A program made the translations under genes and the position numbers. A stretch of DNA of 64,000 bases. Source: Hymenolepis diminuta (lineage: Eukaryota; Platyhelminthes; Cestoda; Cyclophyllidea; Hymenolepididae). Below the pieces are notes generated by a model. The model searched no databases and was not told the origin of the DNA. It saw only the letters and a program-made list of their open reading frames with translations. The stretch lies in contig CAADRB010000006.1 in the NCBI GenBank assembly GCA_900708905.1, forward strand, positions 3,465,552 through 3,529,551, given 5' to 3'. Shown piece by piece: positions 1-14,400 of this stretch (the first letter of the stretch is position 1; each line of letters begins with the position of its first letter).

Positions 1-2190
1 TACCATTGTCATATCTTAAAATACTCTTCCATTATTTAAAACTACACTCCTTTTCTCTGCTATAGATAATAACAATTATTCTGTAGTCGAATTGTGGGAT
101 CCATCGAAGAAATGACTTTCAGTAGTCATCTTTTAATATATATGTTGACCAAGCGTCCTTTCATTAGTCACAATTCTCATTCGTTTCTTAATATTCTGTG
201 TTCCGAGTTAACTTAGCTTTTATTCATTATATTTGTATTTAACATTTAAAATCTAAATAACAAATATTAATTATTCTCCATGTTTACAAGGAAACATTTG
301 CCCATCTTGACGCATTTACAAAATTCAGTTCGAATCTATATCTATCAAATAGAATCAAATAAAGTGCAAATTCACCGCCTTTTTTATTCATTTTAAACAA
401 CAGGTTAGTGCCAATTATGGTGTTTTATCTATTAGGAGAGCTTTGTTATATTATAAGAAAAATAAAATTATTTTTTTATCATCCTACTACCTTTTGAGAC
501 CATTTATAAGATGTTAACATTTTGTTAAGGTTCATATGGTTCCTAAAATTATTGTCTCACACCGCCTTCTCTTTCTCTCACTCTGAACTCATATTCCTGT
601 TTGAAATATTAATAACTTAAATTATATTTGACAGTTCGATTAAAGACGTGATGAATTATTAAATGGGGCGAAAATGATCGAAGAGCACAATCGTTAAGAG
701 TTAGAAATTGCTATTCTATGTTAATGATGGGATGAGGATCAAAGGGTCACCGTCGAACAAAAATTAACACGGAAGTCTACTGCATCTACTTATAGAATGT
801 ATGCATGTCGTGGTGATTTGACTGATTAATTGGTGTACCTCAATTTAATAGTAAAAAGAAGAAATTTTTAAAGCACTGTTTAGAACTGGTTAAAGTTCTG
901 TAAACTACGTCCCTCCCTAGGGCAATAGACTTTCTGATTACTGTTTCTTCATGCCTCTGCATATTATTTTATTGATTTACCAGTATGTAATTCAGTGGAT
1001 CGAAAAAGTGATCAGTTGTTTTTGGATTAAAACAGGAGATATAGACGTCAAGAAATTAAGTTTACTAAATAGAGAGGAAAGTAAGTACGATGATTTCTTT
1101 CAGAGAGTCTTAATAAGTCTTTCTTCAGGATTAATAGGGTTAGAAGTTAGTTCTCAAGGCAAATAGGGGGAATTTGAACTGAATAATTATATGCATAAAC
1201 AAAAGTCTGCATTCACTAATAAATTCATTGTCATATTTTGCAAACTAGTTAAATTGTTCGACATATCACACCAATTTAAAGATCAGCTAAGCGCTTTCAG
1301 TCTGTATAAACTTAGATTTTTGACTTTAATACTAACGTGAATTTATGCATATGATTGAAGTAATTTCATAAGTTGACGATAAAGAGACGCTTCTTTGAGT
1401 TACTGGTCATTTAGTTCCTCTAGGTGGGAGCTAACGAATTCATAGTGAATGCGCTTAAGCATATGTATATTATACGTTAAAGTAAAATTTTATGGCTTTT
1501 AGCTATTCTAACACACCCGTCTCTTAAGCCCTAGTTTACACCACACAATGGCTCGACTCCAACTTTAGCTCTTTTCTCCAATTCCTTCTGGTCTATTTCC
1601 GTAGCCAGTTTATAAATAGGTCCTCCTTCGAATTCCTATCTTCTGTATCTCGCCCACATGCCGCATTTGTTAGTCTGCTTCTATCTCTTTTGCTTCATAT
1701 TGCAGAATTCTTTAATTTCTTTTTACTCTTCGCATCTTTACGTCAGTAGGTCTAGTCTTGTAGTGTTACAACTGGTTACGCTCTATAATGCAACGATACT
1801 ACCAGTGGCTACAAAAATGCACGCTCTAATGTCATATCAAATTTTTAAGTTGAATTCATCCCATTTCTTTTCTTATTATTATTTCGCAGAATTCCCCCCG
1901 GTGAACTTGGCTTTATGATTGCTGGCAACCATTACTATGCCTACCTTTTGATAATAAAACAAAATCATAGCGCTTAAACTTTATAGTAAATAAAATCAGA
2001 TTTATTGGCTCCATAAAAACTGCGCATCTCACAATTTTTAGCTATTTATCCATGGTTCATCGATTAGGCATTTAATATTTTTAAACAAACTAAGTAACAT
2101 TCCAGATTAGTACCTCAATTTCCCATATCACTGAAGAGGCTAACTGCGCATTCCCAAATGAAGCGTAAATCAACTCTGAAGTTAGTAATT
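1..2190. other. Intergenic DNA downstream of the Pax gene; no gene seen
   Basis: AT-rich sequence with stops in all frames. The short open frames at 951-1166 and 1658-1918 have compositions typical of chance translation and match no family I know. No structural RNA or repeat was recognised. Confidence 0.5.
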
Positions 2191-2191
2191 T

Positions 2192-2197
2192 TTTATT
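2192..2197 (-). terminator. Polyadenylation signal AATAAA for the Pax gene
   Basis: AATAAA on the minus strand, about 284 nt after the Pax stop codon at 2481. This is the first good match downstream of the stop. Another lies near 2000. Confidence 0.35.
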
Positions 2198-2480
2198 TCA
2201 TTGTAATTAATAATTCAATGTACACTTCGTCCCATCCATATTCAGGTACACACAAGTAGCCGTGGCGAACGGCATAAAAAGCGATTTGGAAATCAGGGGA
2301 AGGCTAGTTGTCCATGCGGATGAAAAAAGACTGAGGGGAAAGAAAACAGAGAATAATGAGTAAGTGTGTTATCTGGAAAAGTGGGGAGGGGATAGAGAGG
2401 GGAAATTAGGCAAATTTGGGTGAGGTCATGCAACAATTCCGCTGATAAAAGCACGCAAGAGAGGTTAACCTTTTGCTTGT

Positions 2481-5400
2481 TTAAATCACAGTAAAAGAGT
2501 TAGTCTCCTCACTAGGCAAGAGATGCATTGGCATTTGAAGATGGCCATATCTGCTGATGGAACCATTGCTGATGTAGCTACCATATTGACAACCCGCATC
2601 AGGGGAGGAATGAGGAGGCAGTTCATACCGACCCGTTGAAGCTGGAGGTTGAAGTAAATGGGGCTGACTCATTTCCTGATTGCACATCTGGGGCATGGAG
2701 CTCGGTGGAGAATATATTTGATTGCCTTCCGGTTTCATTACTCCATCTCCATTGTTGTTGTTGTTTATAACCTCAGAGATATTCGGGCAGAACTGAAGCA
2801 GACGATGACCGTTTGATTCGTCGGTGGGCATTTTAGATTGCATATCCTTTACGGGCAGTCTTAGTGCTTCTAAAAATGTAAAAGGAGTGTAGGTTTAGAG
2901 GTTTATGAGAGGTTGGACTGAGTCCTTTACAGTTACAGGAAGGCAATCTATGATTAATTTCCGGATGCATTTTGTGCGAGTAGAGAACGTGTGTGCAGGT
3001 ATATGAACACACTTATAAATAGAGAGAGACTTCGGACATTCCTCTAAGGAGTCTGAATTGTTAATAAAAAAACGACTCAAGAGGATTGCAGAATAGCTAA
3101 TCACGCACAGAGCACAGTTTCTTTGATCAGCTGGCCGCTGCTGCTAGTGGCCAGTTTGGAAGACAGGCAGACATGCAAACACGAGTTGGAGGGAAGAAGA
3201 AGCTTCCTATCCCCCATGGGAAAACGTCTTTGTACCCCTCCCCTTCTCACACCTGTCTCACATTCCCCTATTTCTCCCAATAGGGAAATAGAAGGGAGTG
3301 AACACGCCTCAAGACCGGAAATTAACAGGGTGACTTCGTACATGATGAGTACTGCATTCGAAATGTCTATGTACTGGGTTAAGAAGATATGTAGCAGTCT
3401 ACCAAAGGAAAACGCAATCTATTTGTCCTTATTTTAGGTGTGTATTTATGTCTAAAATCCAATTGTCAAATCTTGTAAATAGGGCATTTAAAATAAAAAT
3501 TCGAAAAGAATTGGTAAAAGTTTTGAAGCTTTCTGTGTTTTGTTTGGTTATTTATTTGATATAATATTTCTGATCGCTGCTGGTTATAAGAAAATATAAA
3601 AAAACTGTCGCTCTGAACTGAAGTGGATTTTTACTCAGAACCTAGAAGTAAAATTCCGAAATTTCAAATGCAAAACAATAGGACAGACATAGTGAACTGT
3701 AACGAATGAATTTTACAAAGAATAATTTTATTTAATTGAAAGTCAAATGAAGTCAGACTCTTCTCTACGTCCAATCGCCTCTCTTTTATACCTTTCTAAA
3801 ATATTCAACCTTTTCCGTGCTTAGATACCTTCTCAACATTAAAACTTGTGATGATTTGTTTCGCAGTCAAGAGCCACAGTTATTCTCATTTTGGACCATT
3901 ATTTTTTATGAGATTCATTTTGAATTTATGTAAACAGTGAGAAAATAACCAGTTTTCCATCATAGAATCAATTATCTTAAACGGTATTGACTAAGATAAC
4001 TTCGCATGGTGCTTTGAACTGCTCTCTGCTTTCCTGATTTTTTCACTGGCATTTTTAATCACTGCGCCTCGAAAAGTAGGAGTAGCGCAATATTTGAAAT
4101 AAGATCTACGAAAATCATGCTTTTTATGGGAACTTTCAGTAGAACATGTCTCATATTGTTCATCTGCAGAAACTGAACAATTAAAGAAGTAATAATGACA
4201 ACAATCTTAGTTAGAACCGCTCTTACAAGAAACTTTTATTCTTCCACTCCATCTGTTGAGGGGAATCAGCCAATGTGGTTGGTCATTTACACCACTAAAT
4301 GGGCACAAATAAGAATTCATCTCGTGATCAATAATTTAACCGGCATTCATTTTCACACCATTTAATTTAATGTTCATCGACATCTCCCACCTTTGTCATC
4401 CAGTGGCTTTATCATAGATTTTATCTTATATGCGAAATAAAGCTCATTGTGAGAGAATGAGAAGGTAGGCATGTTAAAGCTTTAATAATCTCATTATTGG
4501 ATTTTTCAGTACTTTGGATTCCAATATCTCTGCTTAGGTGAGAATTCGAAACAGACTGCTGGAAAAAAGTATCTTTATTGATAAAATCAAATACAAGCCA
4601 GACTAAATGGTAGAGGAATTTAGAAAAAGTAAATTTCTCATCACATGTCCCTTTGGGTAACTAGATAAGTCAAGAGAACTTTGTATATATGCGGTGCATG
4701 CTTGTGCTCCAAGAGCCTTCAAGCGTGAAGGAGTCGTCATTTCTCTATTTACCCACGTTGAACAAAACCACTACATTTGTGGATTTATCTAATGTCAACG
4801 ACGACGACAATTAATCCACTTCATTATTTTTTTTGTCGGAGTAAATAGTCAGACTTTCTAAGAGTTCTGTAATCATGAGCGCTCAATTTGTCCACGACTT
4901 ACTTAGTCATCCTCAAATTATCAATAGCATTGATAACACTCACATACATTTCGTAATTTTTATAAATATATTGAATTTAAATCAAGTTGTATCAGAGAAC
5001 TGACTTAAGATATTTAAGAATCTATGAAGGACTAAAAACCTTAAAAGATCCACCGTCTTCTATCAATGCCTTGGTTGGCAGACAAGTTTAAAAGTAAACT
5101 GAATTAACCTAATAATTCATTATGAAAACCACCCTTAAGCATTTAGATTACTTATATTGCTCCACATATTCATGAAATTTCGGTTTGCAAAATTGATTAA
5201 AACTGCGTGAGAGGAAAATATTTTTCCGCTGATAAAACTGCAACAGAGGGCGAGAGAAGAGGAATAGAGCTAACGCCCTTGTTTGCGTACAGGTGAAATG
5301 TGTCAATCAAGCCCTAGTCAGGTTATTTTTGTACCATCCCAGTTGTCCCATGATATCCAATATCTCTCTCTTTTGGGACGTGGGACATTCATTGATACTG

Positions 5401-8400
5401 TTAAAAGCCATTTCGATCTAAAGCAGAAACATTTATCTGATTTAAGCTACGCTAGTGTTCTGTTAATTAAGGGCAAGCTGTTTGTATCGAAAAAATGAAA
5501 GTTTAATAGTTCGAAACAAAGAATGTTAATTTCCTTCCTGAATTCTGTTTGATCCATGGTCAAATACACGTAATACCAGGTCCTCTTACTCTTGAGAAAA
5601 TGTATGAAATACAACTCACTGTGATTGAATCTGTAGCTGTCATCGGTAGTGACTGCCTCATTACGTTCGTAGGATACTGACTCCAAGTTCTGATGCCTCG
5701 GCGTTTCATCCACCTCTCCAGGTGAAATAGCCCTTGAAAACATCTGCTGCTGTTGATGATGGTGGTTCTGTCGAATCAGTTCCGTGATACTGAAAGTGCC
5801 TGGTGCAGGAGCCGCATTCTGAAGTGGTGGAGGAATATGCATTAGTGCCTGTTGCAATAGGAGCTCCCTGTTAGCTGATGTGACCTGTGAATCAGTCGGA
5901 GGTCCGCCCACTTCATCAACCAACGCTCCAGTTGTTCCAGAAGAACTGCTCATATAGTCTGGATACCAGGCATCCTCCTGTCTCCTAAATGCCGGGAAAT
6001 CACCAGAAGATAGATTTGCTGCTGTTACTGCTGCATAGGCCCCAAACATAGGAGTTCTCGAAGGTACTTGAAAATCAAGTTCTGAGGTCTGAGTTGTGGG
6101 CTGAGGTAGACCATGTAGCAAGTGGAGACGGTCTGAATACTTAGTTTCTACTGGTGATAGTGATTGTGGTTGCAATGGTGGTGGCATTGGTATCTGTTGC
6201 TGCTGCTGTTGATTGTTGATTGATGGTTGGAGCTGTGTTGCTGATTGTAAAGAATGGGGAATAGGTGAAAGAAGTGCTGAAGAAGTAACCGTCGGATTTG
6301 GGTTGGGCTGGAGGGTCTCTAGGAGTGATAAACCTTGTGATTGGTCTCGGTTGGAAGAACTTTGGTCGCAAACTGGATAACGAGTATCCTAAAAAGTAAG
6401 ATGAAACACTTCTTTAGAACTATATCAATAGTGATATTGAGATAATGTAAAGGTTTTAGCAAAATTCCTAAAAATAAACTTTTCTCATCGATCAGAAACC
6501 AAGATTCATTAATTAATGAATAAGTTTACATTTATTCGATGGCTGGTGAAATAATGATTAGTACTGTCTTTGGCTGATACTTTTTTAAAAGATCTAATGA
6601 TTTACTCAAAGGTGCTCCGTGATTCATCAGTTCTCAATAAAGTTTTGTATTTACGATAAAAATCTATTTAAACTTACCATCGAATCCCTTTGACAACAAC
6701 ATTCCTTACCTCTTTCTCTCCATTCTGATTTCGGTTCTTACCTCGGCTTTTGACCCGTCTATCGATTTCCCCACGTCATCTTTCACCAATATTCGTTTGC
6801 TTCTCTCTCCCAATTAGTGGCTTTTTCTGTTTGTCGCTCTATATTTCTCCTAACATATATATTACTTAAGGTCCTCTGCCTCGTTCCTATCTAATGGTAG
6901 TCAAGTTCAAACAAATAGGAAAGACAATAGCTTTACTGTTCTACGTTAGAGTTCTTTCAAAAATTTCAACCCAAAGGTTATTGATTAAAACAAAGAAAAT
7001 GGAATAAAGGTGGGTAAATCTTTAATGATGCTAATACGCCCTCTGATATTGAAATTGCCAACAAGAGTAAATACCTGTGCTCCATGTCATATTCTAAAAT
7101 GATACTGCGAATATTAATTCACTAAACTGTCTAGATCAGTCTTTCACCACTCTAAAATTTTACCGGTAAAGTGCAATTCATTGTCATAGTTTTATATTTT
7201 AGTAATATCAATATGCAGAAAAGTGGTGGCTATATCGGTTAACCTTGAACTAATGCAAATGACTTCAATATCATCTGTTGTGACTTTCATACAAAGTTGG
7301 CATTTTCTCGTTTATACCTGGTGGTTATCTGAGCGTAACCTTTCTGCAGTTTTAACATGAATAGATAAGCAATTAAAGTACATCAAAACACTATTCTATC
7401 TCCTGTTGTAATTTTACACTAATATTTCAATCCCAAATTCAGGCTTGTGTAGATCTGAAATTACCTTTCCAAAGTTGTTCCGATTGAAAAAATCGTCCAA
7501 CTCTTTTTGTATTTAGATGCTACGCACATATTGGAGCTTACACGCTTGAGAGATTCTTAATGAATTTTAGAATATTAGGTGTTATCACTTATTTCTTTGG
7601 ACTCGTTTGAAATGGCTGGAGGTCAAGCTGGTCCATACTACTAATGAATTTATTGAGAAATAAAAGGAATATTAGAGGACAAAGAGTTCTTACCAAAATT
7701 TTGTTTCGGACAATTCGGTTGATAGAAGACACGGAGGGTAAAGTTTCCTGTTTACAAATTCCGTCTTTTTCGAGGCGTTCTCGTATTTCCCAAGCAAACA
7801 TGGTTGGTGTCTCGGCCTTATAACGGTGAATCGCTTCCACGACTTGGGGAGTCGCTACCTTGGGTTTGGAACCTCCTATTACGCCAGGTCGAATACTACC
7901 AGTTTCGTTATAGCTGTGAAATTAAATTAAATACTAATTATATAGAATACGTTAAATCCATACCGCTCTTATTAAATTGGAACCTGTCAAACTTCTAAAC
8001 AGCCGAAAACTCTTATAAAAAGTAACTCTCCATTTAAAATTATTTTGTAAATGCTGAAATATTTATTAAAAAATATATTGAATTAATGGCGTTTAACTTA
8101 GCAAATTCATTATGGTCTTTAATAATCTAAATTATCAAATCGATTTATAATATATGTTTCAGAAATGAACAATCGGATAATCTAATGATGATAGAATACA
8201 ATTATTTTGTGAACAAAATGGGTACGATTTTGAGGATGCATTTCAACGTAGTTAGATGAATTGCTATGTTCATAAAGTCATCAGATGAAGCTTTTTTTTA
8301 GTTTAGCTGTGTTTAAAACAATCTAGCTCGCATAAACTAGATACTCCTGACTATAAGAAGAGATGGAATGGCCAAACTCTAAATCTAACCAACTGCTCAG

Positions 8401-11400
8401 AAAAGTCTGGACATTGACTCAGGAAACACAGAGTCATGAATTTTAAACTTTGAAATATTAGAAAAATTCATAATTGACTATTATTTAAAAGAGGAAACAA
8501 TTTGATAAATCTAAAGCACAGGTTAAGTAAAATTATTTTCATCCTCCGATTCTATTCGTCACTTCCACTCCATTTCTTTAATCCTCACATTTAAAGGTTA
8601 TTTTACTGCTTTTGTAACTGAATTTGTTTTAATCGATAATGATACTGACGTTTCATAATATAATCTTAACAATTTTATAAAATAATAATTGATAGGAAAA
8701 CATTCTTTAGGTTGAGGTGTGAAGTTAAACTTCATGAACTCAAACATCTCTTTATTCTTCATATTCTTAATTAATGATATTAAACTTGTAAACCTTCCAA
8801 CTCATAGCACTTTTAGTGTCTGAAATCTGCAAGAGCCGGAATATTTCACGTTAAACTTCTTTTAAATTTAATTTTTGCCGCCTGAATAAAAGTCGAAGGC
8901 AATTCTTAAAAGGGTGCCTCAGTTGAGATAAAGAAAATTAGAAGCGGGCAATATGGAATAAGCTTATGTTTCGTGCGATAGTGACATTCAATTCTTACTA
9001 TTTTTCCTGAATGAATAGGGAAAACTTCAGTAGATTCATGCGTAAAATTTCAGTCCAGACAGCGAATGTGTGTATTAGAAAATTTTATCACATGAAGAGG
9101 CCTTATAAACATACTACGTTCTATTGATGGAGAATAAGACGGAGAGTTGATAGAGTGGGAGAGAGTGACGATTTCACAATGCCAGGCGCCGGTCTAACCA
9201 GTTATAATTTTACTACTACAATTTTAATTGACGTATCTAACCGCCTGCCTATGGCCCTTCCCACCTCTTTTCCTTCGTACCCTTGCTTTTCTGTTAAATG
9301 TAACGATTCTCCGCAGCAGTATATTGCTGCAGGCTTCCTAATATTTCTTCCCACTCCCCTTCCCCTCCATCCCCATAAAATTGGCTTGGAGACTGCTCCC
9401 TTTTTGGTATTTGTATTCAACTACTCTGCCCCTACACCCTCTCCAGTATTTCTACCACTAAAGAGGATATGCTCCGTTAAATTTATTAAGAGAGGAGTGT
9501 GCGTGAGTGTATTGTTAACAGGCAGTCTAGCGAAACAATGTCGGGTGCAGTGTGTTTTAGTGGTGGTGGCTATTAGGAGTGGCGGAAACGGAGTTGGAGG
9601 GGAGGGGGAGGGGGAAGGAAACTTAAATAAGAAGGGGAGAAAACTGAGGGCCAATAGTAGTACCTTGTATGTGAAAGAAAGAGATTTTTATCCTCTACCT
9701 GATACATTTTCACCTAGTGAACAGAGTTATTCACATTGTACTCGTTTATTCACCTCTTTTTTAATCATATTTAAAATTCTAAAACAATGGGGAAATAATA
9801 GATAATTCGTAAAAAAAAACGTGGGCCTATTATAAATTTGATAGTTAATTATCATCCGTTACATTTCATAAACTTTGTTCCTTTCACAATTTTTTTAGAT
9901 TGACTGAATTTTTAAATAATAAATTTGACGTTATTCTATACCGCTAAATATAAGTCCCTTTCATTTCACTACTTGTTAATTTAATTATGATTCCCTTAAT
10001 GATTATATTTCAATATGAAATATTTCTACTTTACGCAAAGCTCTTTTGAATATGTAATTCATACATGTTCTTTAAGAGTAATATAGTTAGTTTTTTTGTA
10101 GGGCCTTGTTTTAACATAATGCTTGAAATGATCGATAGGGTAATCGGTAGCAGGGTATATGGATGAGTTAAACCATGCGAAACTCTTAGTGACTTTGTCC
10201 GCTCTTTAAAGCATGACCAAACTTAGACTGAGTGAGATTGTTTAATAAAATTAGTAGGAGCTAATTTACTGCGTTTTATCGCCTGCCGCATTTGAGCAAT
10301 ATTGAGTATTGACCTGGACTTGAGACTGCCCATCATATCAATAACTTCCCTCTCCAACCTCTCTTAACCTTCAAAATTTCTTGGGCTCGAAACTGGGGCT
10401 ACTGGTACCCTACTGCTGCTCTAGCTGCTACAAAGCAGCAAAAAACGCAGCAATGTAACCATTACTCAACTAATGTTTGTGTGTTCGCATTAATATCCCA
10501 TACACACTCTCTTTACAACATTCATGGCTATACACGTGCCTCAAAATATCCCCATTTTCCTTCCCAGGGGAGGGAAATTGAACTGCAAGTCATATTGGGC
10601 CAGCCTGTCTCTTGCATATTCCCCACATTCCACGATTTGCCAAAATTACATTAGTCTAGGAAACTCGATACTTCTTATGATTCGACCTTCTGAAAAAATA
10701 AAGGCATTGACGGTGAAAATAATTACTCTTCTTAGAGGAATAATTTTTTACATAGTCCTGTTAAGTGGTGTAATTGAAAAATAAGACTCGGTAAAGATCC
10801 CCAGGCACTTGAATGTTCAAGAAGGTTCCAAATTATTTCTGTACTATCAAATTTGGAATATAATTGTTCGGGTACAAAATGACAACAGTCAGATTGCTAT
10901 GTTTACCCAGACCATGAAGAACTGCCATCCAAATCCAAGGCCACAGGTACTTTATCAAATTCTAGGGTAGTTTAAGAAACTACACGCGAACGCTGATGTA
11001 TACCTCACACTTTACTACTTCCCACTGTGTTCTCTTTTTCGTCCAGGAAATATTAATAATTGAACTATTCGATTTTAAACCAGAGTTACTTCCCTATTAT
11101 AGTCAAGCAGTGAAGTTCTGAAAAAAATTTGCAAACAACCCATAATTAAAATGAATTCTTTTGGAGTATGTCGGAAGGATTTTGATCTTTCAACTAGATC
11201 TGCCATCACACAAAGAAAATTTTTTCCATGGATTTTCCGATAAAAGCGTCTGTTAGTTATAATAATTGATCAAAGAATCATGCTCTCGAATTAAAGTCGC
11301 CACCCGAAGAAATCAGGTTTGGGGAACGTTTAATTCACTAAACAGTATAGATAAAAACAATCTTTGGATTTCATTTTCTCAGCACATATAATCTCAAAGC

Positions 11401-14400
11401 TTTCTTTCACTTAGCATCAAAAATTCCTTCTTTTATATTCTATTAGGGTCTTTGGTCATTTTGAAGAAGTTTTAGAACTAAAAATTACTTAAAACCTCTT
11501 ATAGGAGAACGATTGATTACTTCAGTTAAGGGAATAAGTTTTCAAGACGGATAAACGAGAATCTATAACTTGCCGGCAGAGTATTTTGCTAACGCAACCA
11601 TGCGAAACCCGTAGTCGGCGAGAGATATCACAAGGTCGGATATTGGAGTGGGCCATCTCAACGATCCTTTGTCGAACCTCATCAGGCAGAGGACGTCCAT
11701 TGACGAAACTGCCTCCCAATTGATTTACGTTTCCATGAGCTAGGGCAAACAAAAAATCACATTAAAAGAAATGAGAGTGCACTTCCTATTATTAGCTCTG
11801 GATGATGAAGAAAACTTCGGCGTGAATACCTAATTTATAGTCTTTTTAGCTAATTCCCGAGTGAATACTCGTGGTAGATCTGGCGGTAACAAACTGATAA
11901 AAGTCAGAAGAAGACCGAAGGCTTGAAAATGACAAAAAGCAAATTTCTCAATTTCGGCAGGACAAAAAGTATAGGTCGTGAAGTGCAGGAAGAAATACTT
12001 GAAATGGCGGTATTTGCAGATTTTTTATGTGGAAAGTAAAATATAATGAAGACATAAAGATAGCAATTCAGAGCCACAGAATCCTATTTAGAAAATCACA
12101 AATTTAATATCGAGGATAAATTTTGAAAGCGGAAGTTAAATTGTCACATTTAAATGCTGAATCAACAAAAAATTTAAGCATGAACTCTTTAAACTAAATA
12201 TTATTTTTTTTATGATTAAAATTCATTTATCATGTCGGAAAAAGATTGAATATACATCTTATTAAAATGTAAGTGGAGAAATGGAGAAAATATAAATATT
12301 CCAGCTGTATATTTTAACATCCGAGTCGGAAAATACTAGTTAATGTGGCAACATATTTTATGAATTTTTAGAATTCCTTCGTTTGCTTTAGGTTATAACT
12401 GAAATACGGTAAATTGGGAACACCGCGACTATAATATTGTGAAAAAACCACCAGGGAAATCTAGCTCATATCCATCTGCATTGTCGGTTTCATTAAAACT
12501 ATCCAATCACTTCCTGCATGTTTTTGAGCAGAAAGTTAAAACAAACAAAATATCACCAAGATCACCTTGATTAGACAGCTTCCTTCTCACCACCCGCTTA
12601 GAAAAAAAAAGTAATTCACGAATTTCTAAGTACCTCCGGGAATATCGCTGTGAACAATTTTAGAAACCCAGAGACGATATCAGTATTACCTTTGTAATAA
12701 AAAAATCTTTCACTTAGGACAGAAAGTGCTGGTTATCTATCATAAAAGAATCGAAGTGCAAATTTTTTCATGTTTTTATGAAAAAATAATTCAAATTTTA
12801 ATTCGATATCTTGCATGTTTGCAGCATATTAGAATATGGAGACTGCTGGATTGTGTCATTGTCATGATTACTTTATCTTCGAAAATTTCTTTTTATTTCC
12901 AGATGATTCATTGGAAAGTAAAGGGAGAAGGGAGTACTAAGTGTGCTGTTTGTCACATCCTCAAGTAGGAGAAATACATCCCAATTCGGGAAAGCGAAGG
13001 TGTCTCGAATTTCGCTGATGGGATAAACGCCATCGCCTCACACGCAAAAGGAGTAACGAAGCCAGTTGTTGCTCTTCCTTCTAGACCACTCCCCCTCCCA
13101 CCATCCAGTACATCTCTTCCTCGGGACGGCGCTAAATTTCTGTCATGAAATTTCGTTACAAACTGCACCCCTCTCCTAAGGATGTACAAACGTCTCTGAT
13201 GAATGAGGGAGGCTTTAAGAGTGATATGAATCATAAAAAGCTTCAGAAAATACGAAAGACTCTCTGTGGCCCAAAGTCTTTTTGCTTATTTTAAAAAATC
13301 AACAAAATAAATGTGCTGCACTTGTCATTATCCAAACAATGCACCCTATTGAGATGATTGGTATGATATGTTAAGGAGTTTGGCGCATAGTAATATGGAT
13401 ATCTAAAATAAGCACAAGAACAGGAGACTCTCAACAATTCGTTCAACTTAGTGATGGTAGGTTGAATTCCCTTTCTTCTATAACGCAATCGTGAAGTTAA
13501 GGTGATTAAGATTAGGTAGGTTTGATGGCAGTTAAATTAAATTATTTCAACAAATAATTTGTAAAGTCAATGTGAAACAGCACATTCTGACTAGAGTAAG
13601 TTGATGATGAGAGCTTAAATTAAATTATCACAAACTAGCTCTTATGTTAAAATCAATAAAGTAGGCTTAAAATATATAATGGAACTTAAATATAATTAGC
13701 GGAGAAGGTTGTAAATAATTTTACATTCATTTTTAAATTCAAATTCAAATTATAAATCTTTTACAAACCAACACTTTTACCAGGACAACTGCAGTTTTAA
13801 GAAGGATTATATTTGAATTTTTGTATAGCCTCATTAAAATTGTTGTCTTCTAGGGCCGGAGAGTTTTGAGATAAAATTATTCAAAATAAATTTACCCCTT
13901 AACAAAAACAGAAAGGTATTGGAAAAATTGTGTGAATGGTAAATGAATACTAAAAAAGGGGGCCTTTTTTTCAAATAACAGATTTAAATATTTCTGCTAG
14001 CTTCTGCGATTTAGAATAAAACTTATTTTCTTTGATGAAATTAATTCATAAGGAGGTGGAGAAATTAATAAATCAAATAACTATCACCAATGAATCACCT
14101 CATCCTTCCCGGGAACACATTGTCACAACGACTCTTACATTTACCGAAGTCTAATACGCTTATGATTGTTAAATCCAATTTATAATCCAAAGAGAGGCCT
14201 TAAATAAGGGAAAGAGTCTATCGAATAGTTATATGAAGCCTAATTTTTGGCTGGCAAGAGTGGGTAAAATTACTCAGCTATTGTTAACGACCACAACGCA
14301 TGCTCCTACTTAAACATAGAATGACGGAGCAGTGCAGTTAGATTCACGTTACGACCACTGCAGAAGAAAATAGAAGCACAACTTAGCGTACCCTTATTTT

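Noticed and set aside
9155..9805. 216-codon open frame on the plus strand in Pax intron 2
   Set aside because: Composition follows a GC-richer, purine/pyrimidine-skewed island (runs of G giving [11 protein letters not shown] residues). The opposite strand is also open, and no family is recognisable.
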